A stretch of DNA of 64,000 nucleotides from Aquilaria yunnanensis (GCA_039654915.1 CM077597.1:29734001-29798000), one strand, 5' to 3'; counted from the stretch's first letter, positions 1 to 13,313 are shown. Notes: generated from the sequence alone by a model not told the origin. Program-made: numbers and translations.

Positions 1-740
1 GGGGAGCGATGAGCGGCGGCGGGACGGCGTGGAGCGACTGGCAGCGAAGGAGAAGGAAGAAACAGAAAAAAAACGGAGGAAGAAGATAGTCTATACGTCA
101 GAATAGAAACTTTTGGGACTTTCTGGGAAAAGGAAAGAGGGCCAGGGACTAAGTCTGTAATTTTTATTTTTTCTAAAACGGAGCTCTAAGCTTTCTGTCT
201 ATTTTTTTGTGTGTTCAGCACAAAATTTGGGGGGCTATTTATAGAGGAAGTTTGGCTGAACTGTTGATGGATAAATTAATAAAAAATTTCAAACTTATCT
301 TTTAAATTGGTAAAATGACAATTTTAGTCCTTTACGTCTCTCAGCCTCTGGATAAGTTCCTGAAGCTTCTGATTTTGACAATTTTGTCGTTTTCTGTCAA
401 TTTGCGCCAGAAACGTCGGCAGGCCCAAAATTTTATGTGACAAACTACCAAATGCTCCTGGAACTTTCAGAATTTGTCAATTTTTCCCGAAACTTCTTAA
501 TGTTGTCATTTTTACCTCAAACTTTTAAATTTTGCCATTTTTTTGGAGTTTTCTTTTTTTCTTTCAAATACACACATATATCATTTTAAATCAAATCTTC
601 ACAAAAAAAAAATGTATTTTAAACTAATTAAAATTTTTAGTAATAATAATAATGATAAAAATAATAATTTTTTTTATTTAATTTCTTTTATTTAATTTCT
701 TTTAAAATTTTTTATGGTCGGACGAAATTGGTTGTCAACA
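1..740 (-). mobile_element. Probable LTR fragment, truncated by the window edge
   Basis: On the minus strand the upper edge reads TGTTGACAACCAATTTCG, a plausible LTR start with TG at its terminus. A TATA-like CTCTATAAATAGCC lies near 231-246 on the same strand. Between about 310 and 545 there are several degenerate copies of a (tg)tcaattttt-type unit, spaced roughly 50-60 bp. The first 60 bases are unusually GC-rich (gcggcggcgggac), as expected of the transcribed end of an LTR. No second LTR, primer-binding site or TSD is visible, so this could be a solo or truncated LTR, or an unrelated repeat. Confidence 0.4.
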
Positions 741-1009
741 CCAATGAGTGAGCAAAGCAATCTGGAACGACTAGGGTGGTGGCTAGTTGGTACTCCAATA
801 ATTTTGGCTGATGAAAACTTTAATAATTTGGGCAAGCTAGCAAGCTGCTTTCTTTTCTTTCCTTAGTTTTTGTTGACACTTGTTTTATTCAAGTGAAAGT
901 AAAAAGGGCTGAGTTGGAGATGCCTTTACCGTGACCCTGCTGAGCTGTTGCTGTCAAAGGAGGATATGAGGCTTTCTTGGTTCTTGAGTTGATTTTAGGC
1001 AGACTTCAA
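741..1009. other. Unassigned intergenic sequence
   Basis: No open frame, repeat or regulatory motif could be recognised between the LTR-like edge and the pararetrovirus relic. Confidence 0.5.
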
Positions 1010-3622
1010 AATTCTTTCCTTCATTACTGAGGTAAAAATTTCACTATCTTTGAATTTACCTCCTTGGTAAAATCTATTAAGCAAGATATCTAGAAAATCT
1101 TCATTTGGATTTTCTTCTTCATCAATTCTATCAATTTTATCAAATTTGATATTCTCGAGTAGATATTGATTAAGGACACATTTGTCCCACCATTTTGGTT
1201 CTCAAACACATTTTAGGCATGAAGTGAAGTGGGTATCATAATCCACTCCTTGTTTTTCATAGTGCCATTGGAGAATCCATGGAATATGGTTCATAATAAT
1301 AAAGAAAAAAAATCCAGGAATGACACTGTTTGACATTTTCTTGTAGAATTGTTCCTAGAACATGCAAAATCTTCCAAAGGACTTCACAACTTGTTCCAGG
1401 AAAGAGTCTCTAAATAAACCCTTTCAAAAATACTAGTTGTAAAACTAGTTAGGGAATTTTCTCTACTTGTTTTTGAACAAAATCATCCAAAAATGTTAGT
1501 GGTCTCTATTCTAGATATGGAAAACTTTATCCCAAGCTTTAATATAATCCTAATATGAGAACAACATATTCTTATATCTTCCTCTAGTCAAGATTTTTCT
1601 TCTAGAGGGAGCTCCTCATTCTTTAAATGTCAAAACTTTTAAGATTTTCAAAGAGGAAATTCTAATTTTTGAAATATATTATTTTGAAAGTTCTTCATCA
1701 CGACTTTTAGGATTAATGGTGACCGTAGCTCTTCTTGGTTTATGTTTTATTTCTATAGAACCAATTTTTTGTTAGATTAGTTCAAAGCATGAAGGATTCT
1801 TTAGTTGTTGAAATTGCCATTAAGGATTCTGGTGGTTTGGCCAGTATTTCTCTGCAATTCTATGACAGAAAGATGTTTCAAATCTTTATCTTTTGGATAA
1901 ATGAGACAATTCCTACCAATTTATTGATATATTGTAGGTATACCTAAACTATGCATGGAGAATTCTTGAGACTTTTAAGGCTTTGATGGATTATTCTTTT
2001 GATTGCTTTCTCAGGAATTACTTTGATAAGTTCTATAATTTTTTTTTCTTGGGAAGGTAATAGTTCATCATTACCATTCTAAAAGTTTATTTTCTTGGAA
2101 GAAATTTCCTCGGATTTATTTTAGGAGGAAGATTCACTCTTTTCAAGGATTTCTAGATGCATATGCTGTTGAGCTAAAATAACTCTAGTCATGTTTGCAT
2201 CCATTTCCACATTTGCTTCCATCCTGCCTTCCTTGATTTCTTAGCGAAGAATAGCCTTGTTATTTTGGTTCAATTTTTTTTATCATCTTCTCTCCTTTAT
2301 AAAAATTCTCTAGTAAAAAAATTATGTAAAAAGTTGGTTTCTCTCGTAATATATCTAATATCAAAATTAAAAGCAGATAAGACAGCTTGCCATCAAGCAA
2401 AAATTTGCTTAGAAGCTAAATTTTTAACATCTTTAAACAAGACATCCTTAGTTGGCTTACAGTTAACTCTAATTAAAAATTTCTTGTTGAGGAAATCTTC
2501 CTCAAACTTTGTAACATAAAGGACAATTTCTAGAACTTCCTTCTTAATGGTAGCAGAATTCTTTTGAGCTTGATTCCAAACTCCTAATGTGAATCTAACC
2601 AGTTGTTCTTTTTCACCTTTTGTTTGTTTTAATATTCCACTAGAGCGAATATCATTAGCTTTCATTTCAACTATCTTAAAGGCTTCTAGATTTAGAATAT
2701 TAACACAAGGAATTTGTTTTATTCTTCTTTTAACTAGCTGGATAAGTTTAGTTTGTTCTTCAATAAACTCTAGAGGATTTTTCTAAAATAGAGGTTTATA
2801 ATCCTTGTCAAGATCTTTATAAAAATTTGTAACAATATTTAAACTTCTTAAAAATTTTTGCAATTGTTTTTTGTCCTTGATTTTTGTCAGGACACTTATC
2901 AGAAAAACTTATTGATCTATCAATAGGCTTAATTATTAATTTATGAATTATATGAATCATGACCTAAAAACCTAATTCTCATTTGGAACAACTTCATTTT
3001 CTTTGCTGATATTACAAGTCCTGCATCTTATACTATTTTTACAAATTTGTTTATATGCTTCCAATGTTGATCAATCGATTGAGAAAACACAAGCACATCA
3101 TCATCACTGTAAATAATAGTAATAAAATTATAAAGATTAAAGAATTCATTCATAATTTTTTGAAAATTTGATGCGTATTCTTCAACCCAAAAGGAACATT
3201 AAATCTTGTTTTATATTTATCTTTTTTGGCAATCTAAATTTGCCAGTATTCTGACTTCATATAAAATTTTGAGAATATAACAGCATTATGCAGTCTAAAC
3301 AACAAATCTTTTTTATTAGGTATTAGATACCCAATCCATCTGAGGACTTTATTTATAAGGCTTATAATTAATTACTAGTCTTGACACTCCCCTTTCAATT
3401 TTTGAATTCTTAATCACACAAAAGGCATAATAGCTTCATGGTGAAGAGCTATTTTTGATCAATTTCTTTTCTAACAAATCCTAAATTTCATTCCTACAAT
3501 GAGTTATTAATTCTTCATTCATTTGGATAGTCTTAGACCTGGTAGAAATATTTTTCTCATTAAAGTCTGGTTCATAAGGGAGATTCACAATATGTTTTTT
3601 CCTTTCCCAGAAAGCATTGGCA
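1010..3622 (-). pseudogene. Endogenous plant pararetrovirus (Caulimoviridae-like) RT/RNase H relic
   Basis: Old integrated copy of the polymerase region of a plant DNA pararetrovirus, read on the minus strand. From about 3600 downward the conceptual frames show the N-terminal RT blocks. The catalytic RT motif follows at 3097-3111 (Y-S-D-D-D), then an FLGH-type block. The RNase H part at 2665-2393 has a W-N-Q-A-Q start and an A-S-K-Q-I-F-A end. A tryptophan-rich C-terminal stretch (WWDK) is near 1190. The order RT then RNase H, and the wording of these blocks, fit caulimovirids better than Ty3 or Ty1 elements. Many in-frame stops and frame changes make it non-functional. The active-site motif carries one extra GAT codon relative to the usual YxDD. 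No capsid, movement protein or protease block was seen. It stops abruptly where the LTR element begins at 3623. The lower limit is approximate. Confidence 0.8.
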
Positions 3623-5201
3623 ATTACTGTGAGTCTTTAGGGTACCACTTACTTTTTATTCACTCGTAACTTCAAATTCTTGAAGTTAACTCTTGGATTT
3701 ATAAGCCCTCTTACCTTAGTTACAAATGCTTGGAGAATTCAATCTTACCTTACTTGGTAACACTTAGTAACTAGTATGTAGCACTTCTTAGAATTTGACT
3801 GGTCATAACTATCTTAAAGCTATCCTTTCTTAAACTGTCCCTATAGTACATAAAGTACTCCTTACACCATAGGAACAAATTTAATCAACTTAAGGTGCAA
3901 CTCATGGCATGACTTAGCAATTGTTCCACGTAAGTCACGTTTACCCTCAGGATACTTCTAAAGGTCATTTCTGACTAGCATGGTTAAGTCAGCTTTTGTG
4001 CTCCTAACCAAACCTCTTTCTAAGCATTGTCACACCAATAAATAAACCGTAACCATAGATCACAACTTGCTTCCCCTTAGCTTCTAGACAAAACCTTAAC
4101 CACTTTAAGGGTCTAATAAAAAATTCCTCATTTTGGGCTTTTATGTGTTCATATATCTACACTTATTTGCAATCCTAGCTTTCTAAGCAGGGTAGTCACA
4201 ACCACAGACATAACAATTTAAACAACAAAAACTACTTTCCACTATGTTATAAATTTAAAGGTACCTCTTTCTGTTGTCGGCTCCTTGACCAATCAATTGG
4301 TTTAAGTAAGTCTTCTTGGTTGCCTTTAAGTAATGGCAGTGCTTCCCGATGACTAAGGCATTCTTAAACTTAGCCTTATTTTGGCCTTGACCTCAAACAT
4401 ATTCATGTCCTTAGTACTTTACCTTCTTGGTTTCCAAGCACTTGGCATATGGCCCCCTTTTTCGGTTCATATTATTCTTCCTTAGTTCTTTCCTGGGTTC
4501 CATGGACTCTAAATTAAATGATCCTTACTTGAGCTTTTGCTTCAGGCCTCAACTTACCTTGGGGTGGCAATGTTATTCTCTTAGCCCAGGTGCACTTATA
4601 GTCCTAGTGCACCTTTGCCCTTACTCCATGGCCTAACACTCTCGTAGTGTCCATATTAGCCCTTGTCTTTGGGTATTGATGGTTCACTTGGCCTCGGTGA
4701 ACCGTAAGTAACTTAGTGCTCTTTGGCCCTTACCCTTGGGCTCTTTGACTACTCATCAAACTTTACCCTTATCCATATAACTGCAGACGTTTCCTTGACC
4801 TTGGTCTTGCCTTTAGGGTAGGGATTCCTCCTTTGATCTCAGTGTACTAGTAGGCCTTAGCAAACTTCAACCTTTATCCATTAAGTATGAACCACAGTCT
4901 TCTCTCATTTGAGGGCTGGGTATGCTCCTTAGGCTACTCACGTCATAGTGTTATTTGGAATGTATAAAAAAATTACCACATTCCCTAAGGCTAACACTAT
5001 AGGGCCATTTAGACCTTTGCTAGGTCCTTTGCCTCAATACAAACATCTTATAGGGTTCTCATTAATATACCTAAACACAAAGCTTGACAACAACTCCAGC
5101 AATACTTATAAGTAGCATTAACCACACTTAGCACAAGGAAACACTTGGATCTTAGTCACTTACTGCCTCTACTAGGACCACCGACTTGCTTTGATACCAA
5201 C
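3623..5201 (-). mobile_element. Truncated internal leader of the large LTR element, copy 1
   Basis: This stretch is collinear with 13711-15284 and clearly homologous throughout (for example both contain long cttagg-rich stretches and the same PBS). It lies directly beyond the PBS on the minus strand, so it is the 5' leader or internal part of the retrotransposon whose LTR occupies 5202-9424. Homology stops at ATTACTG near 3623, where pararetrovirus sequence starts. No gag or pol motif is recognisable in any frame. Confidence 0.7.
5188..5199 (-). other. Primer-binding site of LTR element, copy 1
   Basis: Minus-strand TGGTATCAAAGC, one mismatch from TGGTATCAGAGC, the usual plant PBS complementary to initiator tRNA-Met. 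It lies two bases inside the LTR edge at 5202. Confidence 0.75.
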
Positions 5202-6132
5202 CATGGTGGAACAGGGTCTCAATGCCCTAATTTGCTAATACCGGTAGGCTTTTTGAGAACTATAATCCCTATTACGTTACAATTGGCTAATTATTACTCG
5301 TGAAATATCTTAAATCATTTCGTGTAACTAGTTACTTAGCCTACCCTACATAGAAAATATGTATGCGTCATCCTGGCTATGCAATAACAATTAAATAACT
5401 AATCTATAATAAAATAGTGTCATGGCCTTTATAATTAAGAAAACAAATTACTTCAATCCAAGATGTAAAAACTTTAGTTGCTTTAACTTCAAGTAACAAC
5501 TATGTGCATATATCTTAATCTTATATGCACCCAAATGTAACCTTAGTGTTATATACACCAATGAACACTAGTAGAAGCATTCTCTTTGCATGAAAATACC
5601 ATACATATAGAAGAAGTTACATATATCTACTAAGATCCATCCTTAACTTTTTACCCAAGTAAGCTAGCTTCAAGTAATGAGCCACACTTTCCTTGTACTC
5701 ACTTAATCTCAAACTAAAAGGTAAACCTTTGATCAGTACTAGCTTATTCTACAAGTAGCTTAGAAACTTGAAATTTCCTACTTAAAGAGTACCTTCCAAC
5801 CAATAAAACTTAGCCATAACAGTTCCCCCTTACCAATTGTTAAGCCTAACTAGCCCATTTAATACCTACACAACACTTAAGGGGTGAGTACTAAAAAAGT
5901 ACTCAGTAAGGGATTTGACACCTGTAGAGGAAAACACATGCAATCATGAAAAGCATAACAAATATACATATAACATATAGAACAATCAAGCAATAAACAA
6001 CATAACTAGAAACAAGAAAAGAACGACAAACAATGCAAATAATGGATGGATGGATGGATGAAATATGCATATGGAAATGCACTTAGGACTTCCTTACACC
6101 TGAAAGTGCTAATCTTGCCATTAGCTCTTATG

Positions 6133-7668
6133 CTGCACTTTAGTAGTTATAACCCAAGTGTAGGTTATCGCAAATAATAAAATCTCAGGAGTCTGAGTGT
6201 TAAACCACAGGGAAGTAATTTAAGAAATATAAATTACACAAGTAAATAAAGATTTGACAAAAGGTGTGAACAATTGTGTTTAAAAGCTCAATTTCAAGAA
6301 AATAGCTAAGGTTAGGGGGATCCACTTTTAGTATATCGGTTATGATTAATTTTAGCCTATCTTGCCACTCAATTGGGATCCATACATAAAGGAGGTCCCA
6401 ATTGGGGAATTTAGTAATCGAATTCTAGAATTGTTAGGCATGAGTTAGCATTAGCTTTGATTGATCTTATAACACCAACACGTGTAAATGAGTTCAAATA
6501 TCTATCATGTCAACCTTTGAGCACAATAACTCAAGATTCTAATATAACCGGCATAGCCATGTTCTACAGAGGGAATCAAATAGTTTTTATACTAATGATT
6601 CAACTATGATGAATCAAGAATCCTACTTAACAAGGAGGGTGGTTAAATCGATTAAGAAAGTAAATACCGTTAACTTTGAAATCTGTTTAAATCAGTGATA
6701 ACCTTTATACTAAAAGCTTTACCCTTTCACCTTAGCAAAAGGATGATTAGTTAGTCATAATAAGAGTAAACAACATGTATGAAGATGAAATAAACATAGA
6801 TTAAAAGATCAAAATAAGGAGAAGAGGAAAACACGTTGAATAGAGCTTCGGGATTAAAAACAAGAACAAAAATAAAAAAGAAAAGCTAACTTTGATATAA
6901 GAACTCTAAAATGGCCTAAGAACTAGACTAATTTCGTCCTCCCCCTACGCTGCCTATTTATAGAGCCTTGGGGTAGGTGAAATAGTAAATGATAGACTAG
7001 ATTAGTAAAAGGTAGGTAAATAAAAATAAAACAAAAGAGGGCTGAAACTTATTTTAATTTTTTGACCATCATACACATCGATCTAGCTCTTCCTCAAAGC
7101 ATGAGATTTATAGACCTCTTCTTTAGCTTCGAAATGATGGCTTGATCATTCAAAACTAACATTTGTAGCTCAAGTTATGATTTTTCTACCAAAATTGCTC
7201 TTTAGCATGCGGTAGAATAGATGGTCTCTTTTATAATTAGATTTCGGCAATGAAAATGATCAAACTTGCTCTTAGCATATAAAGGAAAGTTGAAGATCTA
7301 TGTGTTGGCTTTTAGATGAATTTAGAATAAATCAGTTCTGACATCTGCAGCTCTAGATATGATTTTTCTTGTAAAGAATCACCAAGTGATAATTTTATCC
7401 ACCTACTTTAAAAAAATAATTATTTAATATGGATGAATAGTAACCTGTATATGAATAGTAAATACGTATATGAACAGTAGCCTCCGTATGAACAGTGCAA
7501 TCTAATGAACAATAACTCCGCGTTTGGATAGTAAATACGTACATGAACAGTAAATATGTGTGAATAATCCCAGTGGGAAAACTGCTCAAATTAGATAAAT
7601 TAATTATACTCAAAGTCTATAACGATAATTTAAACCCTTAATAGCAATGAACTTATAAGTATTCATCA
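6133..7668. mobile_element. Unclassified 1.54-kb insertion inside the LTR
   Basis: The sequence is absent from the homologous position in the second LTR (near 16217). It is flanked by the 7-bp direct repeat TCTTATG at 6126-6132 and 7669-7675, which looks like a target-site duplication. The left end reads CTGCACTTTAGTAGTT and contains a ccacaggg-type block (near 6210) that I associate with dispersed plant repeats. The right third holds an ATGAACAGTA array. No terminal inverted repeat, LTR or coding frame was recognised, so the class is unknown. Confidence 0.6.
7428..7570. repeat. Degenerate ATGAACAGTA array
   Basis: About seven imperfect copies of atgaa(t/c)agtaa(a)tac-type units occur in 140 bp, spaced irregularly at about 15-25 bp. 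They lie within the unclassified insertion. Confidence 0.6.
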
Positions 7669-10600
7669 TCTTATGGCTGGGGTACTTGGATACTGGCCAT
7701 CGTATCCAATGCTAGCACTTAACTAACCCTATGAAGTCTTTTTATGGGCGCCTTAGAGTAGGTCGTTACATACTCAACCCTTGCCCGACTCTGATGGGCT
7801 CCTTAGAGTAAGTCGTCACTTATTTTCCTCTTACCTGTCTCTTCCGCTAAACTTATTATGTAGGATAGCTGCTTTATGTGGTCCGACTTGCCAAGCTCCT
7901 GGAGCTTAGCTCAAGGCTCCTTAATGGCTTACGTACCAAACCACAAGATTTGGTTAGGATCTTCATATGTTTACTCTTCATTTCCCGAAGGTCTAAGACC
8001 TCCCATAAGGGCTAATGAAAAATCCAAAACCCGCCTTAATCCTTTTAGTGCTCCCTTAACAACTTAAGCACTTTAACCTCCTTAGCCACCCTACTTTACC
8101 CTACCTTAACCACACTTCCTAGCTACCACCTAAGTAATGTATAATTCCTGACATAGGAATATGTTCTAGACCCAATCAAAGCTACAAAACATATTAGAAT
8201 GGCTTAGGGATGATAACTGAAAGATTAAGCTGTTCTTGGGGTGCCCTGAGCTTGAGGGACTTGGTCCTTGGTGGCGCCATTGGCAATGCGTCGCCAAAGG
8301 AAAAATCTCCTAGGTTGCCTCGACCATCATTGGCATGCGTCCTCACCACTGACGATGCTTCGCTAATGCCTTTCCAGCATTTCATGACTATGTGTTATCC
8401 TACACAAAACTTGCTCAATCCTTCAATCCTCAAAACCAATTCATATGTTTTTTGTATCTACTTCATTACAACATGTAATACTACATTTTTATACATTTTC
8501 TGAGCTAAATTAACATGAAACCCTTACATCAAGTTATCTTGAAAGCAAGAAGCAAGCAACAAGCACACATGAGCTCAGTGGAGTTCCTTTGAGTTCCAAG
8601 CTTGAATACAACTAAATGAGGCACCAAGTGCATGAAATTAAGACCATTTCTAACCATATAACAAGCTTAGAACTAACCCACAAGGATCATAGAGGCTTAC
8701 CTTAAAGTTTGAACCAAAAACTTGCAAGAACAACATCAAATGCACCAAATACACCAAAGATGAGCTAGGGGCTTGTTGGGATGGCTTTGGGACCTTTAAT
8801 TCTCATGAAATATTGGGTGATTTGGAAGGTTTGAAGTTGGAGAGCTATAGAAGAGAGGCAACCATGAAAATGGTGGATGAAAGAGATGATAAATAGTTCA
8901 ATCTCCTCCAATTATATAACCAACTACTCATACTTAGCCCATTTTTTGCTCGTCTTGTTACTTTGGCCCTAAATCTTGTTTTTATTGAACTTGGACCACT
9001 TGAGCCTTCACTAAACTATCCCTATTAGCCTAAGAAATGTTTTGCGTGCTTGTCCACTTAGCCTCTTAGCTTTCTTAAGCTATCATTTTCCTTTTAAGAC
9101 ATAATAGCTCAATTTCCACACTCATTGCATTTTTATCCCCTAACTTCCACTTTTGATAAATGGCTAGAAACACTTATGGACTTAAATTATTTATCTCAAA
9201 ATACTTGCATGAATCTAGTTCTATTGAAATTATGGTCATCCACTGAACTATTCCAAAATTACCATTTTACCCTTTTCACGCCTTACGTGCCAATTACAAT
9301 TTAGAGCTCAACTAACCTTACTTAACTTTCTTTCCTTGCTTAATAAAACTTATTTAAGGAAAATAACTTGGGATTTACTTACCTTAGCATTTGAACTAGA
9401 GGAAGTACTTTGCGTGCTTTTACATTTTTGTTCCTTTGAAAATTTAGTCCTCCAAATTTCGATTCTAAACCGAGCACAACACTTGGATGATAATCCTCTT
9501 ACATCTTACTCAGTTTTTTTACTCATGTTCTTTTCCTTACTATGGTTGCTTATAGCTCTTTAAGCACAAGCTCATTTCATGTTATTAGCTTTTTGACTTG
9601 TCGGTCAAGAAACTTCTTAAGGTGCTCCTTAGGAGACCTCTCCTTGGAGACATTACTTATAGGGTTGACACCTTGCCTTAGCTCACAAGGCACATCCCTA
9701 TACTCCGAATTTTTGGCTATTTTCCCCGTTGGGGTACCTTTAGAAGTGTTTAGTCTCCTATTTTAAGTCTTGACCCTTGGAGGGACTTATCACAATCTTA
9801 CACCTCACTTAGGCTTTCAAGCCATACATAGGTGTTTCTTAATTACCACCACCTTAGCATTCTTGGTACAATTCAACTTGGCAATGTTTGCACCCACTTT
9901 GGTTACATCACCCTTTTATTGCCACTTAGTGGCCCTTAGTACCCAGGACACACTACTTAACAACTCTTACACCTGACCTAGGCACTCAAGCCAATTCTTA
10001 GGTGCATCTTTAATCTTGTTGCCCCTTAATGTCATAGGCACAAACTTCTAATGATAACTTATCTTTAGCATCGTTTTCTTTTACCGCCTTATGTATGGTA
10101 CCCTTTTTGTGGCAACTTACCCTAGCTTTCTTACATAGTTATTTACAACTACTACCTTAGGGTTTCTTAGCCACTTTAGGACATTCAGAAATTTGACACC
10201 TTTGATCTTGGTATAGGTTCCTTAGTCTACATAGACTTTCATATTTTGGGAGTCTTTAGGTGTATCATAGATTACCCAATTCTTCTACACTTGACTCATT
10301 TAGGTAATCACTTAACATGCTTGGGTCCTTGACTACTCTTAGTCACCTAGTCATTTCTTGGCCCTTAATTCTTAAGGCACTCTTAATAAGCTCATTCACT
10401 TTTTAGTAACTAGGAGTCATTCCTTAATTAGCTCGGACTCCTTTGGCGGTGGGGTATTCTAGGCCATTGTAGCCCTTTTTAGGTCTTTTCAAAATACTTA
10501 AGACCAACCCTTAGTACTGTTGATCAGTCTACTTAGGTGCTTCAAATACCTCACACTGCTCAACATGCCATTACAGTGACCTTTAGGCCTTACCTTAATT

Positions 10601-11859
10601 ACTTTTCCACCTTAAGTTTATACTTAGAGTTAAGTTCTCTTAGGCTCCAAGGCCCTTCTAAGTTTTTCTTAGGAAGCCCTTAGGACTTTTGGAGTTCAAC
10701 ATTTCATAATCATCCCTTAGCTCCTACACTTGGCTATACTTTGTGTCCCACAACTCATACCACACCCTTGGCCTTCTCAGGAATCTCAATTTGATTGATT
10801 CCAATTTAGCATTCGGCATTTGCGCTCATACTTATCTTGGTTTCTCATGGAATCTATAGGGGTCTTTCCTAACACCCCAAACCCATCGAGTTAACACAAT
10901 CCAAATGGCACCCATGAGTTTTCTTAGCATACAAATGTGTTTGAATGAGACTTACAAATCTTTTGCCTTATTTGATGCTGCTTTGGGACCTATACCTTGC
11001 TTCCCGATACATAGACATATTCTTAGATCACTGCCTCATTAGCCCATCTTTATGCACTAACACTATGGCTACTTAGTGTGATTTATACACCTACACCTAC
11101 AATGTGTGCACCCTTAGGCTTGACTGAGGCCTACAACCTCTTTATGCCTGAGGAAGTCTTACTTGACACTTCTTTAGCCAACATTTCACCTAGGTACTTG
11201 AAGTCTCTTCGCACACTAAGATTTCCTAGAGCTTTTATTATGACTCATTCTTGTGGGCTCTTTGTGATTCAAGGCCATCATTCAGTAGCTAAACTTCTAT
11301 GATTCTCTATGTAGTTCCAACTACACTAGCTTCAACAATCTTACCTTGGGCTTTCACTACATTTCTTGGCCACCTACTAGTTCAAAAGTATTTCTTAGTC
11401 ATCAACTAACTGCACTTAGACTCTCAAACTACTTAGGTAACTTCTTACTCCTTAAGGAAATAAGAGCCCCATAAACTTCTTAGGCTTAACAAGCTTACTA
11501 AATTTTCCAACAAACCTCAACTTTCAGTTCCCTTGACTCCACTAATGAGGATATTATCTCTACTAAAACATAGCTCCATCTTAAGCTTCTCTATATTTAA
11601 GACCTTAGCTCAGCATTTACAGCCATCTATAACATTGCTCATTCTTTTTTATTTATCTGAATAATGGAGTACACTTTGGAGTTTGGACTTCATGGTCCTA
11701 TGTCTTACGAACCTTTTGGTTAACTTAGGTCCACATTTTTAGCCTTTTGATTTAAAGCTTTTTTAGCTCCTTCGAACTGGCAATGAGCCCCAATATCTAA
11801 AATGATTGAACTCCCAAATATTTGAGAACATTGCTCAAGTCATTTTCACTCTCCATGAG

Positions 11860-11907
11860 TAACCTTGGGTCAACATAGACCATAACAAAAATACTAGGCA
11901 TAGGTCT
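11860..11907. repeat. 48-bp direct repeat beside solo LTR (partner 13314-13361)
   Basis: The two copies differ by one base (catagacc versus cataaacc). The right copy abuts the LTR end directly. The left copy is separated from the LTR start by 24 bp of filler containing a 14-base inverted copy of 11827-11840. Confidence 0.85.
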
Positions 11908-11931
11908 AACTTGAGCAATGTTATAGAGGCA

Positions 11932-13313
11932 TGATTGTATTTTTGCACATTGAGTCATGATATTTTATTGAGGCATTAATCCAGCAATTATGTTTGTTGT
12001 TTTGTTTCTGTATAACGTAATAAACATAATTGTAACCCTAGAATAATGATATTCTTAAACGTCCCTAGTCTAGTATTATTGTGGAGCGGGTTGCAATAAT
12101 ACATAATGACTAACATATGTGGAGACTAATATGATATATGTAGTCTACATATGGGTACAAGTTGGAGAACTTGTGTACTGGATCAACCCACCATAAGAAC
12201 ACTACATAGATCGTTATATGAGTGTCATAAGTGATTCTCATAGTGATCATGGTATATGTAGTCCTTCGACCTAAGATCATCAAGGTTCCCTACATGTGAG
12301 TCACATACTTTGATACTTTCCTTTGTTGCTCGTAATTGAGTGGACTTGAAGGAGGTCATTGGGTATGTCACATATCATGCGGAGGGATTTGTATAATCAA
12401 GATGGGATTTGTCCATCCTATGTAACGGGAGTGATATCTTCGGGCCCCTTGATAGAGTGAGACTTAGAAAATGCATGGCCATGCTCGGATGAGTTGATAT
12501 ACGATATCAATGTCATCAGTTTAAGTTAGTCTATTCGGTAATCAAGAAACCAAAGATTGGGCTATACGAGAGTGACACATTCCATGTTTCGTGCTTAGTC
12601 TTGATATCTTGGACAAAGGGACAATGGCATATATCGGTGATGATCATAAAGGTTTAGTCGAATCATCGACAATCTTGTCACTTGGGTAGCAATGATGTGT
12701 TGCTAGACACCGCTCATTGCTTATGATCATAAATGTGATTTATGATCATTGCCAACGTGATAAGAGCCTATTGGGTCGCACACATAGAGCTATTTGGATC
12801 ATTAGAGTGCATGGGCTAATTATTTGGGTTATGGTTTCACTTTAATTTCGTATTAATAATGGGCCCAAGAGTTGAGCCATTATTAAGCCCGAAATTAAAT
12901 CCTAATTGGATTAGGGCTTTGAAACCCATTAGGCATGGAAGTTGAGTCTCACTATAAATACAACTTCTAGTGAGAAATTCGCAGGCCTCCTTGCCCTAGC
13001 CTCCCAAAAGGACAACCGCACTCTTCTCTTGCAATTCCTTGGAGGACGCAAGCTAGCACTACGAGTGCAAGAGAAACGCATTTGTTGGGACGTGGTGGAA
13101 GCGTGGTGATCCCGAGAGGCTCGTGTGGATACCATAGAGAGCTTGAACACGTCAACTGTTCAGGTTTTGTGATTCGACTCTACAGTTGAGTGAGAGATCT
13201 CAACCGAAAATTAGGTATGAAAATTTTCAAACACCCGGTTTACCCCGTTTCACTTGGATCCTGAAGGGTTTCGGTTAAATTCTACTGCGCTGTTTGGCTC
13301 CCGAAACCCAACA
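11932..13313 (+). mobile_element. Solo LTR, 1.38 kb, forward copy
   Basis: Starts TGATTGTATTTTTGC and ends CCCGAAACCCAACA, so TG...CA bounded. The same unit occurs in reverse orientation at 18527-19907. A TATA box (ACTATAAATA, 12951-12960) precedes a GC-richer transcribed-looking part, as in an LTR promoter and R region. No internal domain, PBS or partner LTR follows, hence solo. There is no ordinary 5-bp TSD. Instead a 48-bp direct repeat lies at 11860-11907 and 13314-13361 (see findings). The family (copia or gypsy) cannot be decided from the LTR alone. Confidence 0.75.

Larger units (their letters stand above)
5202..9424 (-). mobile_element. Long terminal repeat of large LTR element, copy 1 (with insertion)
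   Basis: Read on the minus strand the LTR begins TGTAAAAGC at 9424 and ends GTTCCACCATG at 5202. It matches 15285-17934 along its length except for a 1.5-kb insertion at 6133-7668. Without that insertion it is about 2.69 kb, close to the 2.65 kb of copy 2. The terminal CA of the canonical end has decayed to TG. It contains a (GATG)n run near 6041-6060 that copy 2 also has. It is followed by a PBS rather than by flanking DNA, so it is the middle LTR of a tandem LTR-internal-LTR-internal arrangement. Confidence 0.7.

Noticed and set aside
2265..2519. Plus-strand frame over the pararetrovirus relic
   Set aside because: Shadow of the minus-strand RNase H coding region.
4427..4636. Frame with a homologous counterpart at 14453-14719 (both contain MDSKLNDPYL)
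   Set aside because: The similarity is explained by duplication of the LTR-element leader. The frames are antisense to the element, start at different places and show no protein-like constraint that I can see.
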